Shown piece by piece: positions 1 to 7,773 of a DNA stretch of 30,149 nt (its first letter is position 1; each line of letters begins with the position of its first letter). Made by a program: the position numbers and the translations under genes. The DNA comes from Candidatus Thorarchaeota archaeon SMTZ1-83. Its GTDB lineage: Archaea; Asgardarchaeota; Thorarchaeia; Thorarchaeales; Thorarchaeaceae. The notes below the pieces were generated by a model. It made no database searches. It was not told the origin of the DNA and saw nothing but the letters and a program-made list of their open reading frames with translations. The stretch is taken from contig LRSK01000247.1 of NCBI GenBank assembly GCA_001563325.1, positions 1 to 30,149 of the forward strand, written 5' to 3'.

Positions 1-24
1 AAGCCGGTATCTCTGACTACTCAT
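1..24 (-). CDS. Start of an unidentified gene, cut by the left window edge
   Basis: Reading the minus strand, an ATG at 24 is preceded by a near-perfect Shine-Dalgarno site (AGGAGGTG at 33-40, 8 nt from the ATG). Eight codons are visible (MSSQRYRL) before the window ends, with no stop. The site is as strong as those of verified genes here, so a real gene probably starts at this point. It follows the anti-sigma candidate on the same strand after a gap of about 200 nt and could belong to the same transcript. Nothing can be said about its product. Confidence 0.5.
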
Positions 25-227
25 TCTCTCGGCACCTCCTACGATCTACTTTCCATTCAGATGTGACGACCTCCCTGGCTGCACGATCTCACTCTCATGT
101 TCACGATCAAGTGAGAATTCTTCCCCCACCCCGGTCCTCCGCCGGACACCACACGAACGGAACGACCTCCACGCACATAGACACAGAAGGCTTCAGAAGG
201 ATATTATGAAATTGAGATGACACGGCC

Positions 228-1037
228 TTACATATCTTGACAGCGACATCCTGGTTTCCATTCACGACACTTCACTCCGGACCCATTGGGAAGAATCATC
301 TGTGTCATACATCTGCAACGTATGCCACATATCTCGATTGCTCGGTCCAAAATCCCTCGACGCTGTACTGGAACGCGAGGCCTCAGCCTTCTCAAGACCG
401 CCTCCTTATAAGAAGTGAAATGGCTCAGTTTTGTGACGAACATGACGAAACGGTCTTCCTCTATTGGCATGGCTTCATCCAGTGCGAGCTCGGCTTCCTC
501 CAATACCGTCTTTAGAGACGATTCATCCAACGTGCCCTGCTGCTCCACAGCTCTGATTAGCTCTTCAAGGCGTGCCCCTGCAAAGGTCAACCGAAGCTCT
601 GCCTTGCCCTCAGCGGTTCTCGTAAGGGTAAACCTCACCCTCTCAGTAGCCAACTTCAGTGGGTACAGGAGGTCGCCAGGAAGGCTGCGTGCTGAGAGCA
701 CACCCACTGTCAGAACCGCAACAGCGGTGATGAGACTGAATGCCAACGCCTTAGCGAATGCAGGTCTCCAGACGAAAGGAAGACCAGAGAATCTTTCGCG
801 GACGGCTCTTTCTCTCCTCCGTGCGGCAGCAACTTCTCCAATCTTCATCAAAGTCATATTGATCGCTTCTCTCCTCGGTTCGGGCGTGGGCGTCTCCTGG
901 ATATTTCCTGCCAGCCTGAGTAGAGGCTCCAATTGTGGCGTTAGCTCAGGATATAGGTTAAGGCAATAGTCGACGCTCCTGCCTTTTTTCATCTCATCGA
1001 GACACCAATCCAAGATCGTTTCTATGTCTTTCCTCAT
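228..1037 (-). CDS. DUF5667-type membrane protein, probable anti-sigma factor
   Basis: This 269-residue protein follows the ECF sigma gene directly: its ATG abuts the sigma stop codon (TAGATG), so the two are probably translationally coupled. The N-terminal 45 residues carry the pattern typical of sigma-linked DUF5667 proteins (a CL..LYPEL....PLL stretch around residues 24-41). A single membrane segment lies at about 93-116, followed by the family motif SLPGDLLYPLKLATERVRF at 118-136 and a helical, probably extracytoplasmic region to about 225. By position and topology it is inferred to hold the sigma factor at the membrane until a signal arrives. The unusual part is the tail, residues 237-265, with six cysteines in a CxxxCxC ... 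C.....CxC arrangement that I do not recognise as part of the family. The anti-sigma role is inference; the family assignment is from motif memory. Confidence 0.72.
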   Translation of the reverse strand: MRKDIETILDWCLDEMKKGRSVDYCLNLYPELTPQLEPLLRLAGNIQETPTPEPRREAINMTLMKIGEVAAARRRERAVRERFSGLPFVWRPAFAKALAFSLITAVAVLTVGVLSARSLPGDLLYPLKLATERVRFTLTRTAEGKAELRLTFAGARLEELIRAVEQQGTLDESSLKTVLEEAELALDEAMPIEEDRFVMFVTKLSHFTSYKEAVLRRLRPRVPVQRRGILDRAIEICGIRCRCMTQMILPNGSGVKCREWKPGCRCQDM

Positions 1038-1580
1038 CTAATCCTCGTTTTCCAGTATTCCTCTCAGGCGAGTCAGAGCTCTGAATTGAAGAGCTTTCAC
1101 TGCACCGGCGGACTTGCCCAGCATATCAGCGATTTCACTATTATTGTAACCCTCCACAAACTTGAGGGTGATCACCTGCTGTTGCTCGTCGGTGAGCTGG
1201 TTCAATCCACGTCTCAGTCTATCCTGAAGAGCAAACTCTTCGTTGTGGTCCTCTCTCCGTTCTAATAACTCTGTGTCTTTTTCTCTCAGGAACATCTGTT
1301 TTTGTCTCGCACTCCGGCGATAGTAGTCTACCACAAGATTCGAAGCTATACGAAATAACCATGCCCGAAAAGACCCTTTCTGCGTGCCCAGGGATTTGAC
1401 CATCCTTACGAATACCTCACTGGTGATGTCTTCAGCATCTTCACGGGTTCTTACTCTGTAATACACGTACCTGTAAATCCTAGGGTAGAAATAGACACAC
1501 AGTTCCGATAGAGGTTCACGATCCAAATCCTTGGCCTGGTCCACCAGGCTCTCTATTTCTTCCTTCTTGAACTCTCTCAT
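1038..1580 (-). CDS. ECF-type RNA polymerase sigma factor
   Basis: This 180-residue protein has the two-domain layout of ECF (sigma-70 family group 4) factors. Region 2 is at about 25-92: YFYPRIYRYVYYRVR, EDAEDITSEVF and the FRAWLFRIASNLVVDYYRR stretch that contacts the -10 element. Region 4 is at about 120-172, with LTDEQQQVITLKFVEGYNNSEIADMLGKS forming the helix-turn-helix that reads the -35 element. There is no region 1 or 3. The length is normal and the ATG at 1580 is the natural start. It heads a two-gene operon with the DUF5667 membrane protein, the usual sigma/anti-sigma layout. No Shine-Dalgarno site is evident. An ECF-like promoter lies just upstream, which would fit autoregulation. 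The regulon cannot be deduced from this window. Confidence 0.93.
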   Translation of the reverse strand: MREFKKEEIESLVDQAKDLDREPLSELCVYFYPRIYRYVYYRVRTREDAEDITSEVFVRMVKSLGTQKGSFRAWLFRIASNLVVDYYRRSARQKQMFLREKDTELLERREDHNEEFALQDRLRRGLNQLTDEQQQVITLKFVEGYNNSEIADMLGKSAGAVKALQFRALTRLRGILENED

Positions 1581-1584
1581 AGTG

Positions 1585-1612
1585 ATAGACGTTCAGATGG
1601 TCACAAAGTTAC
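1585..1612 (-). promoter_or_regulatory. Possible ECF-type autoregulated promoter of the sigma gene
   Basis: On the minus strand GTAACTT (1606-1612) and GTCTAT (1585-1590) are separated by 15 nt. They resemble the GAACTT / GTCTAA pattern common to ECF promoters. A start site 6-7 nt downstream would fall at the sigma ATG (1580). No good sigma-70 promoter was seen here. This is a similarity judgement over short motifs and is tentative. Confidence 0.35.
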
Positions 1613-1750
1613 GCTCTCCATGAACAAAGCCACAACTCACCCCCGATAAGCTCCTCCAAGATAAATGATGCGCTCCTATACGCGCCTCAGATATGTCAAT
1701 CTTAGATTACCTCATGTCCTCCACAAGTCAAGAGCCCATAGATAGTCGGC

Positions 1751-1779
1751 TTGACAAACTTCGCCTTTTTTGATACCAG
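1751..1779 (+). promoter_or_regulatory. Sigma-70 promoter of ptsH-ptsI
   Basis: A perfect TTGACA (1751-1756), a 17-nt spacer and TACCAG (1774-1779) preceded by an extended TG (1771-1772). Transcription should begin near 1786, next to the GTG at 1787. The -10 hexamer itself is weak (3 of 6 matches). Confidence 0.58.
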
Positions 1780-1786
1780 ATGCCGA

Positions 1787-2053
1787 GTGGTCGAAGCAGA
1801 TGTGAAAATCACTAATCGTCTGGGTATCCACGCGAGGCCAGCTACACTCCTTGTAAAAGCCGCTCAGAAATTCAAGTCGCGAATAACGCTGCTTAAGGAT
1901 GACATGGAGGTCGACGGAAAGAGCATAATGGATATCATGATACTCGCTGCAGAACCCGACACTACGATAACCATTAGGGCAGACGGAGAGGACGAAGACG
2001 AGGCGCTTGGAGCACTAAAAAAGATCGTCGAGGACAAGTTTTATGAGGACTAA
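1787..2053 (+). CDS. ptsH: HPr, phosphocarrier protein of the phosphotransferase system
   Basis: HPr accepts a phosphoryl group from enzyme I on a histidine and passes it to sugar permeases or regulators in the cytoplasm. With the GTG at 1787 as start the protein has 88 residues. The active histidine in GIHARPA is then residue 15 and the regulatory serine in GKSIMDIM is residue 46, exactly the canonical HPr numbering, which decides the start. The open frame continues up to a TTG at 1751, but that TTG is part of the -35 box. There is no Shine-Dalgarno site before the GTG, which sits 7 nt past the -10 box, so the mRNA is probably leaderless. Conservation of Ser46 suggests that an HPr kinase exists elsewhere. 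The gene overlaps ptsI by 11 nt. Confidence 0.93.
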   Translation: MVEADVKITNRLGIHARPATLLVKAAQKFKSRITLLKDDMEVDGKSIMDIMILAAEPDTTITIRADGEDEDEALGALKKIVEDKFYED

Positions 2054-3824
2054 ACGTAGGAATATAGTGCTACGAGGCGTAGCTGCGTCTCCTGGCATCA
2101 GTATCGGTGAGGTGCGCTTGCTGGGACAAAGAAATGTCTGGTATGTTGAGCGAAATCTGGTAGAAGAAGAAGTGGAGCCAGAAGTCGACAGGTTTAGAGC
2201 TGCGGTAGAAAAGGCAAAGGACGAAATCAGAGGGTTCAAGAACAACTTCAGAGACAGAATTGGGACTTCTGGAGTGTCGTTCCTCGATGCACAGATCCTT
2301 CTGCTTGAAGACAAGGTGATAGACCACACCATTGATCGTATCAGACAAGAAAAGAAGAGTGCGGAATTCTGCTTTCAGAGCGAAGCACAAAGGTTGATTG
2401 AGGCGATGAGCGAGCTTTCGGTTCCTTACTTGCGCGAAAGGGTGGTGGATGTGAAGGACGTCAAACAAAGGGTCATAGAGAGCCTTACAGGCAAGCTGCC
2501 CACTCAGCTCGACCAGATTGAAAAAGAGGTCGTTCTCATCGTCCATGAAGTGAGCCCTTCTGACACAACCCTGATGAAGAAAGACAAGGTGCTCGCTCTG
2601 GCTTCTGATCTGGGCGGTAAGACGTCGCATGCTTCCATTATGCTGAGGGAATTGGGTATTCCAGCCGTGGCAGCTCTCAAGCACGTTACGGAGTATGCGG
2701 AGGATGGCGATACTGTAATTGTCGATGGCGCGAAGGGGATAGTAGTCTTGGACCCAGATGAGAGCACCCTCAGAACGTATGTCGAGGAACAGCGCAAATA
2801 TGAAGAATTCACTGAAGAACTCGAGAGATTGAAAGAGCTTGATACGACTACCATAGACGGCCACAAGATAGACCTTTCAGCAAACATCGAGTTCGAGGAG
2901 GAGATTCCTTTGGTACACAGTCAGAGAGCTCAAGGAGTAGGTCTCTTCCGTACTGAGTACCTTTTCCTCAGGGAAAGAGACCCATCTGAGGAAGACCAAT
3001 ACAGATTCTACAGCTCCATTATAAAGAGAATTCACCCGCAGTCTGTGATAGTTCGCACAGTCGATGTCGGTGGCGACAAGGTCTTTCCGGGTGAAGGCTT
3101 GGCAGAGGCAAATCCTTTCTTGGGCTGGAGAGCGGTTAGATTCTGTCTCGAAAAGAGGGAGTTTTTCAAGACACATTTGAGGGCGATACTTCGCGCAAGC
3201 GACATGATGAATGTGAAGATTATGTTTCCAATGATCTCAAGTCTGGAGGAAATCAAGGAATGCAAGGCTGTGCTTGAAGAGGCTAAGACAGATTTGCGAG
3301 AACTGAATATGCCATTCGACGAAAACATAGAAGTAGGAATAATGGTGGAAATTCCGTCTGTCGCACTGACGGCTGACTTACTGGCGCCAGAAGTAGACTT
3401 TTTCTCCATAGGCTCGAATGACCTCACCCAATATACCCTTGCAGTGGATAGAGGGAACGAGAATGTTGCGAATCTCTTCGAACATCTCCATCCATCAGTG
3501 CTGCGCTTGATAAGGAAAGTGGTCGATGAAGCACACAAACACCACATCTGGGTCGGGGTCTGTGGAGAGATGGCCGGTGATCCTGTCGCTGTGCCTGTAC
3601 TTCTTGGCTTTGGTGTGGACGAGCTTTCCACAAATCCGGGAGACATTCTTAAGGTGAAGGATATCATCAGATCATTGACCATGGAAGAGGCTAAGGAGAT
3701 CGCGGCCAAAGCGCTATCACTCTCTACTGCAAAGCAGGTGCGTTCATTCCTCACGACAGAAATAGTCCAGAGAATTCCCAAAATTGCAGTCACCTTAATC
3801 CAAAATGAGTCTACAGATAGATAA
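2043..3824 (+). CDS. ptsI: Phosphoenolpyruvate-protein phosphotransferase (enzyme I)
   Basis: Enzyme I takes phosphate from phosphoenolpyruvate and hands it to HPr. The 593-residue protein is of normal length. The N-terminal domain begins with NIVLRGVAASPGISIG. The swivelling phosphohistidine domain carries GGKTSHASIMLRELGIPAVA with His196 as the phosphorylated residue. The C-terminal PEP-binding TIM barrel shows GLFRTEYLFL, the IMFPMISS stretch, FFSIGSNDLTQYTLA and the VCGEMAGDP loop containing the catalytic cysteine. It overlaps ptsH by 11 nt and the isomerase gene by 20 nt, so the three genes form a tight operon. No enzyme II permease gene is nearby. Confidence 0.96.
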   Translation: MRTKRRNIVLRGVAASPGISIGEVRLLGQRNVWYVERNLVEEEVEPEVDRFRAAVEKAKDEIRGFKNNFRDRIGTSGVSFLDAQILLLEDKVIDHTIDRIRQEKKSAEFCFQSEAQRLIEAMSELSVPYLRERVVDVKDVKQRVIESLTGKLPTQLDQIEKEVVLIVHEVSPSDTTLMKKDKVLALASDLGGKTSHASIMLRELGIPAVAALKHVTEYAEDGDTVIVDGAKGIVVLDPDESTLRTYVEEQRKYEEFTEELERLKELDTTTIDGHKIDLSANIEFEEEIPLVHSQRAQGVGLFRTEYLFLRERDPSEEDQYRFYSSIIKRIHPQSVIVRTVDVGGDKVFPGEGLAEANPFLGWRAVRFCLEKREFFKTHLRAILRASDMMNVKIMFPMISSLEEIKECKAVLEEAKTDLRELNMPFDENIEVGIMVEIPSVALTADLLAPEVDFFSIGSNDLTQYTLAVDRGNENVANLFEHLHPSVLRLIRKVVDEAHKHHIWVGVCGEMAGDPVAVPVLLGFGVDELSTNPGDILKVKDIIRSLTMEEAKEIAAKALSLSTAKQVRSFLTTEIVQRIPKIAVTLIQNESTDR

Positions 3825-4854
3825 AAGCGGAATGGAGAAGAAGATTTTTGGACTCCCTGAACAGATAGTGGAGGCGACACAACTAGCAGAACATGTGGAT
3901 ATAACACCGGCCGGAGAGATTCGGAATATCGTAGTTGCCGGCATGGGAGGTTCTGCCATAGCAGGGGATATTCTCAAGGCTGTACTCTGGCATCGTTCTT
4001 CTGTCCCCGTTGAGATCGTTCGCCACTATTCTCTGCCTTCTTCAGTGACCGGGGACACACTCCTGATAGTGATATCGTATTCTGGAGATACTGAGGAGAC
4101 TCTCTCCTGCTTCTCTGAAGCGAAAAGAACGGGTGCACAGATTTTTTGCATATCGAGTGGTGGAGAACTCGCAAAGATCGCCAGAGCCAAATCGCTGCCG
4201 CTCATTCAAATTCCGAAAGGATTTCCTCCAAGATCTGCAATAGGTTACTTAACCGTGCCTATGTTACTCGCGATGAGGAGATTGGAGGTGGATCTGAGAC
4301 CGGATGTTGATGAGACGGTGACCATTCTGAGAGAACTCAGGTCTGAATTCTCTCGACAGACAGAGGAGAATCGTGCGAAGAGAATCGCTCAGAGCCTGGT
4401 CGATAGAGTTCCTGTAGTCTATTCCTCGAATGAATACGCACCAGTCCCTTTCCGCTGGAGGACCCAGCTGAACGAGAACAGCAAAGTGTGGACACACACA
4501 AATCTGCTTCCCGAGTTGAACCACAATGAGATCGTTGGAATAGGGGTCCCCACTGAAATCTGCAGGAAATGCTTCATCGTCTTCCTGAGAGATCCAGATG
4601 AATCAGTTCAGATTGAGAGAAGAATTGAACTCACCAAGGAAATCGTCTCTCCACTCGTATCAGGTACAGTCGACGTGTGGGCGAAAGGCACGTCGACTCT
4701 GGCGAAGCTCTTCTCACTCGTCTATTGTGGTGATTGGGTAAGCTTCCACTTAGCTGTGGAAAGGGGTGTAGACCCAACTCCAGTAAGGCGAATAGACTAT
4801 TTGAAGAGCCAGCTCTCTCCGGGCCCTCGAAACGAAACCTCCAAATTGAGATGA
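3805..4854 (+). CDS. Bifunctional phosphoglucose/phosphomannose isomerase
   Basis: This enzyme interconverts glucose-6-phosphate or mannose-6-phosphate with fructose-6-phosphate. It belongs to the SIS-fold family first described in archaea rather than the classical PGI family. The 349-residue protein shows the N-terminal IDKSGM...FGLPEQI motif, the phosphate-binding loops GMGGSAIAGD (46-55) and SYSGDTEET (91-99), PPRSAIGYL (141-149), and LPELNHNEIVG. Glu224 and His240 have the same 16-residue spacing as the catalytic Glu203/His219 of the Pyrobaculum enzyme. The start at 3805 keeps the complete family N-terminus. It overlaps ptsI by 20 nt, linking phosphotransfer and sugar-phosphate entry. Its 3' end overlaps the convergent recO gene by 58 nt. 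Confidence 0.92.
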   Translation: MSLQIDKSGMEKKIFGLPEQIVEATQLAEHVDITPAGEIRNIVVAGMGGSAIAGDILKAVLWHRSSVPVEIVRHYSLPSSVTGDTLLIVISYSGDTEETLSCFSEAKRTGAQIFCISSGGELAKIARAKSLPLIQIPKGFPPRSAIGYLTVPMLLAMRRLEVDLRPDVDETVTILRELRSEFSRQTEENRAKRIAQSLVDRVPVVYSSNEYAPVPFRWRTQLNENSKVWTHTNLLPELNHNEIVGIGVPTEICRKCFIVFLRDPDESVQIERRIELTKEIVSPLVSGTVDVWAKGTSTLAKLFSLVYCGDWVSFHLAVERGVDPTPVRRIDYLKSQLSPGPRNETSKLR

Positions 4855-5543
4855 TAGTAAATGAATGTCCTGAAGAACCGATGGATTTCGTTTACCTGCG
4901 AGGAGGATGGCTCTGAGCTTACCAGTTCTTGTAGCTCTCTTTCCTGTGCGTTCTTCAGCACTGATATGGTGGCTCTCGAGAGATTCAATCCCGGAACGTC
5001 CTTCTGACATTCCATGCATACCACTCCACCCCGCTCGATACAGAAACGCGTCGAATCCGATGGTTTTCCGCATTCCACACATCTCGTGAATTCGGGTGAA
5101 TAACCGAGAAGTGCAAGAGCCTTAATAAGGTAACCCCAGACGAAGACTCTTTCCGGGCGGTTCTCTAGAAGTCTAAGCGCAGAGAGCGAAAGTCTGAATA
5201 GCTGTGTATGTGGCTCTTCTGCTGGAGTTGTACCTGACAGGAAATTGAGAATATTCGAGGCCTCAGCGAAACATGTGAGGTTGCATCTCAGTCGATCAAA
5301 GGAATGGATTATCTGGGAGTCCGAAACCGTATAGATCTCTTTGGTTTCTCTCTTGTAGAAAATCACGGATGAGTGGGTGAAGAGCTCCAGACTCGCTCCG
5401 AATCTGCTACCTGGTTTCTTTATGCCCTTCGCGAGGAGTTTCAATCTCCCGAAATCCTTCGAGAAAAAGGTGATTATGCGGCTTGTCTCCCTGAAGTCAT
5501 ACGTCTTAAGGACTATCCCTTCACTTCTCAGAATCTCAGCCAT
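4797..5543 (-). CDS. recO: DNA repair protein RecO
   Basis: RecO loads RecA onto single-stranded DNA together with RecR in gap repair and recombination. The 248-residue protein has the OB-fold N-terminus (EILRSEGIVLKTYDFRETSRI, FGRLKLLAKGIKKPGSRFG) and a helical C-terminal domain carrying a zinc site: C155xxC158 and C176xxC179, with an extra Cys at 168. It lies 27 nt downstream of the GH57 gene on the same strand and is probably co-transcribed. The spacer contains AAGGAG, but it is 21 nt from the ATG, further than usual, and a palindrome ACGTATACGT abuts the start codon. The last 58 nt are shared in antisense with the isomerase gene. Confidence 0.93.
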   Translation of the reverse strand: MAEILRSEGIVLKTYDFRETSRIITFFSKDFGRLKLLAKGIKKPGSRFGASLELFTHSSVIFYKRETKEIYTVSDSQIIHSFDRLRCNLTCFAEASNILNFLSGTTPAEEPHTQLFRLSLSALRLLENRPERVFVWGYLIKALALLGYSPEFTRCVECGKPSDSTRFCIERGGVVCMECQKDVPGLNLSRATISVLKNAQERELQELVSSEPSSSQVNEIHRFFRTFIYYHLNLEVSFRGPGESWLFK

Positions 5544-5570
5544 ACGTATACGTGGATACCCTCGCTCCTT

Positions 5571-7568
5571 TCAGCAGGTTGATATCTCCAATCGTATTCC
5601 CGTCTCAAGCTCTCCATTGCGAATCGTCCATACTGGCATTAAGCAGAAGCCCTGGTACACAAGTTCATATCCTGATTCCGTCTGCGACACAGTCTCTACC
5701 GGATAAATCCATATCTCTGCGGCGAGATCAAATCTGAACGTCACGACAATTCTCTTGTCCCTATCTACAATTCGAATCTCGCGTCCGGGTTCGAAGAGTG
5801 CACTCGGCTGATTCAGACTGAGATTGAATTCGACCCCGAATCGCGAATATGACGGATCGACTGAGTGCAGGCAATAGCAGACTGAGACTGCAGCTTCTTT
5901 CGAGTTCACAGACAGTGTCTTGACCAGGTTGACTTTTTCAGATCCCCGCCTCAGCTGCAGCCACACATCTGATTCCGATTGCCTCAATCGACTGCTGTAA
6001 AGAGCCCTCCCCAAATCCACCACCTCCGGGTGAACCATCTCTCGGAACTGCTGCTGAGTGGTCGCCGGTGTGAGAAGATGGTCTATCAGGGAGTCCCTTG
6101 TGTTTCTGTCATATACCCGATCCCTCCCCAACTCTTCCCTTGGGCTTTCCACCAGCATATGACTGTCCGCACGTTCCTTCTCGGGTCTTGGTCTCTTACC
6201 GATACCGAAATGGTAGAGCTCTTTTCTTCGTGCAAGTGTATTCAGCAGATTCAGCGAACTCGGCCTGTAGTCCAGCTCAAAGATTCTGCCCCCGACGGAA
6301 TGAAGATATAGATTGAGAAGAGGCGTCTCGATAAGCGACTCGTTGTATCCATCGCAATCGAAATCGCACTCGCGCGCTTGGAGAAAGTCCCTCCCTCTTC
6401 CTTCAGTGTCCGCGATGACCTCCGCCGAAATCAAATGAGCATATACTGTATCCCTTAAGTCTGGAAGATAGATGCCACCAGAGTCTTGGTGCCAGTACAC
6501 ACAGTTTTCCTGTCCTCTCCACAGCTCACGTTTTGCTCTCGCCTTTCCCTTCTCCCTCATCTTATGCACCTTCCTGCTCACGTATATCATCTTCTTGTGA
6601 GCACGATTGGCTTCAGGATACTTTGCAAGGAAATTCCTGAAGTATCCAGCTCTGAGAAAAGCACGCAAATCTTCGTACTTCCCTTCTCTTTTCAGAGATT
6701 CGATCGATGCTCTGTATTCGCACTGTCTCTTCGCAGCAAGGGACCACTCGTCCATTTCGTCGCCGGAAGACGTAGGTAGATATATCCGTCCCTTCGGGTC
6801 CGTGGTGGCAAGTACACTCGAAGGATGTTCAAGACCTATCCACTTCGTCTTCTCGACAGCATTGAGGAGTTTTCTGAACCGCCCTTTTCGCCCCCAAACC
6901 AGTTGATAGGTTTCCGGCAAAAATCCGAACTTCTCTCCATCATCTGCCCAGACGAGAATAGACCCATCTGGAAATGCTCTCAGATATTCGATCACATCCT
7001 CTGGCTCGCGGTAAGCCATGAGATGGCGGAGCGCCCCTGCAATTGGGAACACGTATGTGCTGCTTCCTTGATAGTCAGTGACGTAGTATCCGTTCAGTTC
7101 CTCCTCTGTTGTCCCCGCATAGAAGAAATGGGTGTCATCAGTGAGCGTATATTTCAGACCGCAATGTACTGCAAGTGCGGGGATGGTTGGCTCCCACACT
7201 TTCTCTGCTAACCAGAAACCCTGTGGACGTCTTCCGAATCTCTGTTCTAGCAGATGGGTATAGGCGAGGAGCTGTTCAGCCCCATCCTCGAAAGGGATTA
7301 TGGGAAGAATCGGTTCATAGAAGCCCGATGAGAGGAGCTCAATCTGTCCATTTTGCACGAGCTGTCTTAGTCTCTCTATGAGAGGCTGGGGCATCCGTTC
7401 CAACAAGGACCCCGAATAGTGAAGGGTGAATTTCGCCTGAGAATGGCTTTCTAGGAGATCCACGAGGGGTTCATAACACTTCTCACATATTTCCTTGACA
7501 ACCCGTTCGCGTGCGCTGACCGGCTGATGATTGTGGATACACAGGATCAGGGTGATTCGCGACTTCAC
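5571..7568 (-). CDS. GH57 family 4-alpha-glucanotransferase / alpha-amylase-like enzyme
   Basis: The protein resembles the Thermococcus litoralis 4-alpha-glucanotransferase, which transfers alpha-1,4-glucan segments. From the GTG at 7568 it has 665 residues. The catalytic barrel starts with LCIHNHQP. The nucleophile lies in GFWLAEKVWEP (Glu122, against Glu123 in the Thermococcus enzyme) and the acid/base in WADDGEKFG (Asp209/Asp210). A helical DUF1925-like part contains KYPEANRAHKKM and YWHQDSGGIYLPDLR (about 320-375). A C-terminal beta-sandwich of the DUF1926 type (about 420-660) includes YDRNTRDSLIDHLL. The frame extends to a TTG at 7586, but the promoter -10 box overlaps that region. The GTG lies 8 nt after the -10, so the mRNA should have almost no leader. 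Its role is probably in storage-glucan or maltodextrin turnover in the cytoplasm; no signal peptide is seen. recO follows in the same transcript. Confidence 0.88.
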   Translation of the reverse strand: MKSRITLILCIHNHQPVSARERVVKEICEKCYEPLVDLLESHSQAKFTLHYSGSLLERMPQPLIERLRQLVQNGQIELLSSGFYEPILPIIPFEDGAEQLLAYTHLLEQRFGRRPQGFWLAEKVWEPTIPALAVHCGLKYTLTDDTHFFYAGTTEEELNGYYVTDYQGSSTYVFPIAGALRHLMAYREPEDVIEYLRAFPDGSILVWADDGEKFGFLPETYQLVWGRKGRFRKLLNAVEKTKWIGLEHPSSVLATTDPKGRIYLPTSSGDEMDEWSLAAKRQCEYRASIESLKREGKYEDLRAFLRAGYFRNFLAKYPEANRAHKKMIYVSRKVHKMREKGKARAKRELWRGQENCVYWHQDSGGIYLPDLRDTVYAHLISAEVIADTEGRGRDFLQARECDFDCDGYNESLIETPLLNLYLHSVGGRIFELDYRPSSLNLLNTLARRKELYHFGIGKRPRPEKERADSHMLVESPREELGRDRVYDRNTRDSLIDHLLTPATTQQQFREMVHPEVVDLGRALYSSRLRQSESDVWLQLRRGSEKVNLVKTLSVNSKEAAVSVCYCLHSVDPSYSRFGVEFNLSLNQPSALFEPGREIRIVDRDKRIVVTFRFDLAAEIWIYPVETVSQTESGYELVYQGFCLMPVWTIRNGELETGIRLEISTC

Positions 7569-7576
7569 TCTCCCCG

Positions 7577-7605
7577 GATATACCAACCTGCAGAGGTGGT
7601 GTCAA
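7577..7605 (-). promoter_or_regulatory. Sigma-70 promoter of the GH57-recO operon
   Basis: On the minus strand TTGACA (7600-7605), a 17-nt spacer and TATATC (7577-7582). The predicted start near 7570 is only 1-2 nt from the GTG at 7568. Confidence 0.74.
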
Positions 7606-7697
7606 GGCAAGAGGATTCCAAGGCCTATATCTGACCCGCTGATCGAGAGCCTGCCACAGGATAGAGAGCAAGACTCTTCCTTCCGTATGGCGTTTCT

Positions 7698-7726
7698 CTT
7701 AAGTACTTAAGTCAAGACCTGACCCC
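7698..7726. repeat. Perfect 14-bp palindrome joined to a CAAGACCTGACCCC motif
   Basis: CTTAAGTACTTAAG (7698-7711) is a perfect palindrome that runs directly into AAGTCAAGACCTGACCCC (7709-7726). The latter motif resembles a short dispersed sequence I recall from intergenic regions of many unrelated bacteria, often near REP-associated (Y1) transposases; that link is from memory. It lies between the divergent GH57 and Nudix-macro promoters and ends 11 nt before the Nudix -35 box. It may be a repeat remnant or an operator. Only one copy is in the window. Confidence 0.4.
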
Positions 7727-7737
7727 ATTGCGTTGGG

Positions 7738-7764
7738 TTGACAATCGCGCGACAATCGTATAAT
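7738..7764 (+). promoter_or_regulatory. Sigma-70 promoter of the Nudix-macrodomain gene
   Basis: Perfect TTGACA (7738-7743) and perfect TATAAT (7759-7764), separated by a short 15-nt spacer. The start site should be near 7771, within about 3 nt of the ATG at 7774. Confidence 0.7.
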
Positions 7765-7773
7765 CACTGAGAT

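Noticed and set aside
25..227. Minus-strand GTG frame of about 39 codons between the anti-sigma gene and the left-edge gene
   Set aside because: No ribosome site and glycine/arginine-rich translation without a recognisable pattern.
3032..3907. 291-codon minus-strand open frame opposite ptsI
   Set aside because: Shadow of ptsI in another frame: Ser/Thr-rich translation, no recognisable domain, no promoter.
5544..5553. Perfect 10-bp palindrome ACGTATACGT before recO as an operator
   Set aside because: It lies within a 27-nt gap inside an apparent operon, has no second copy and is short enough to be chance.
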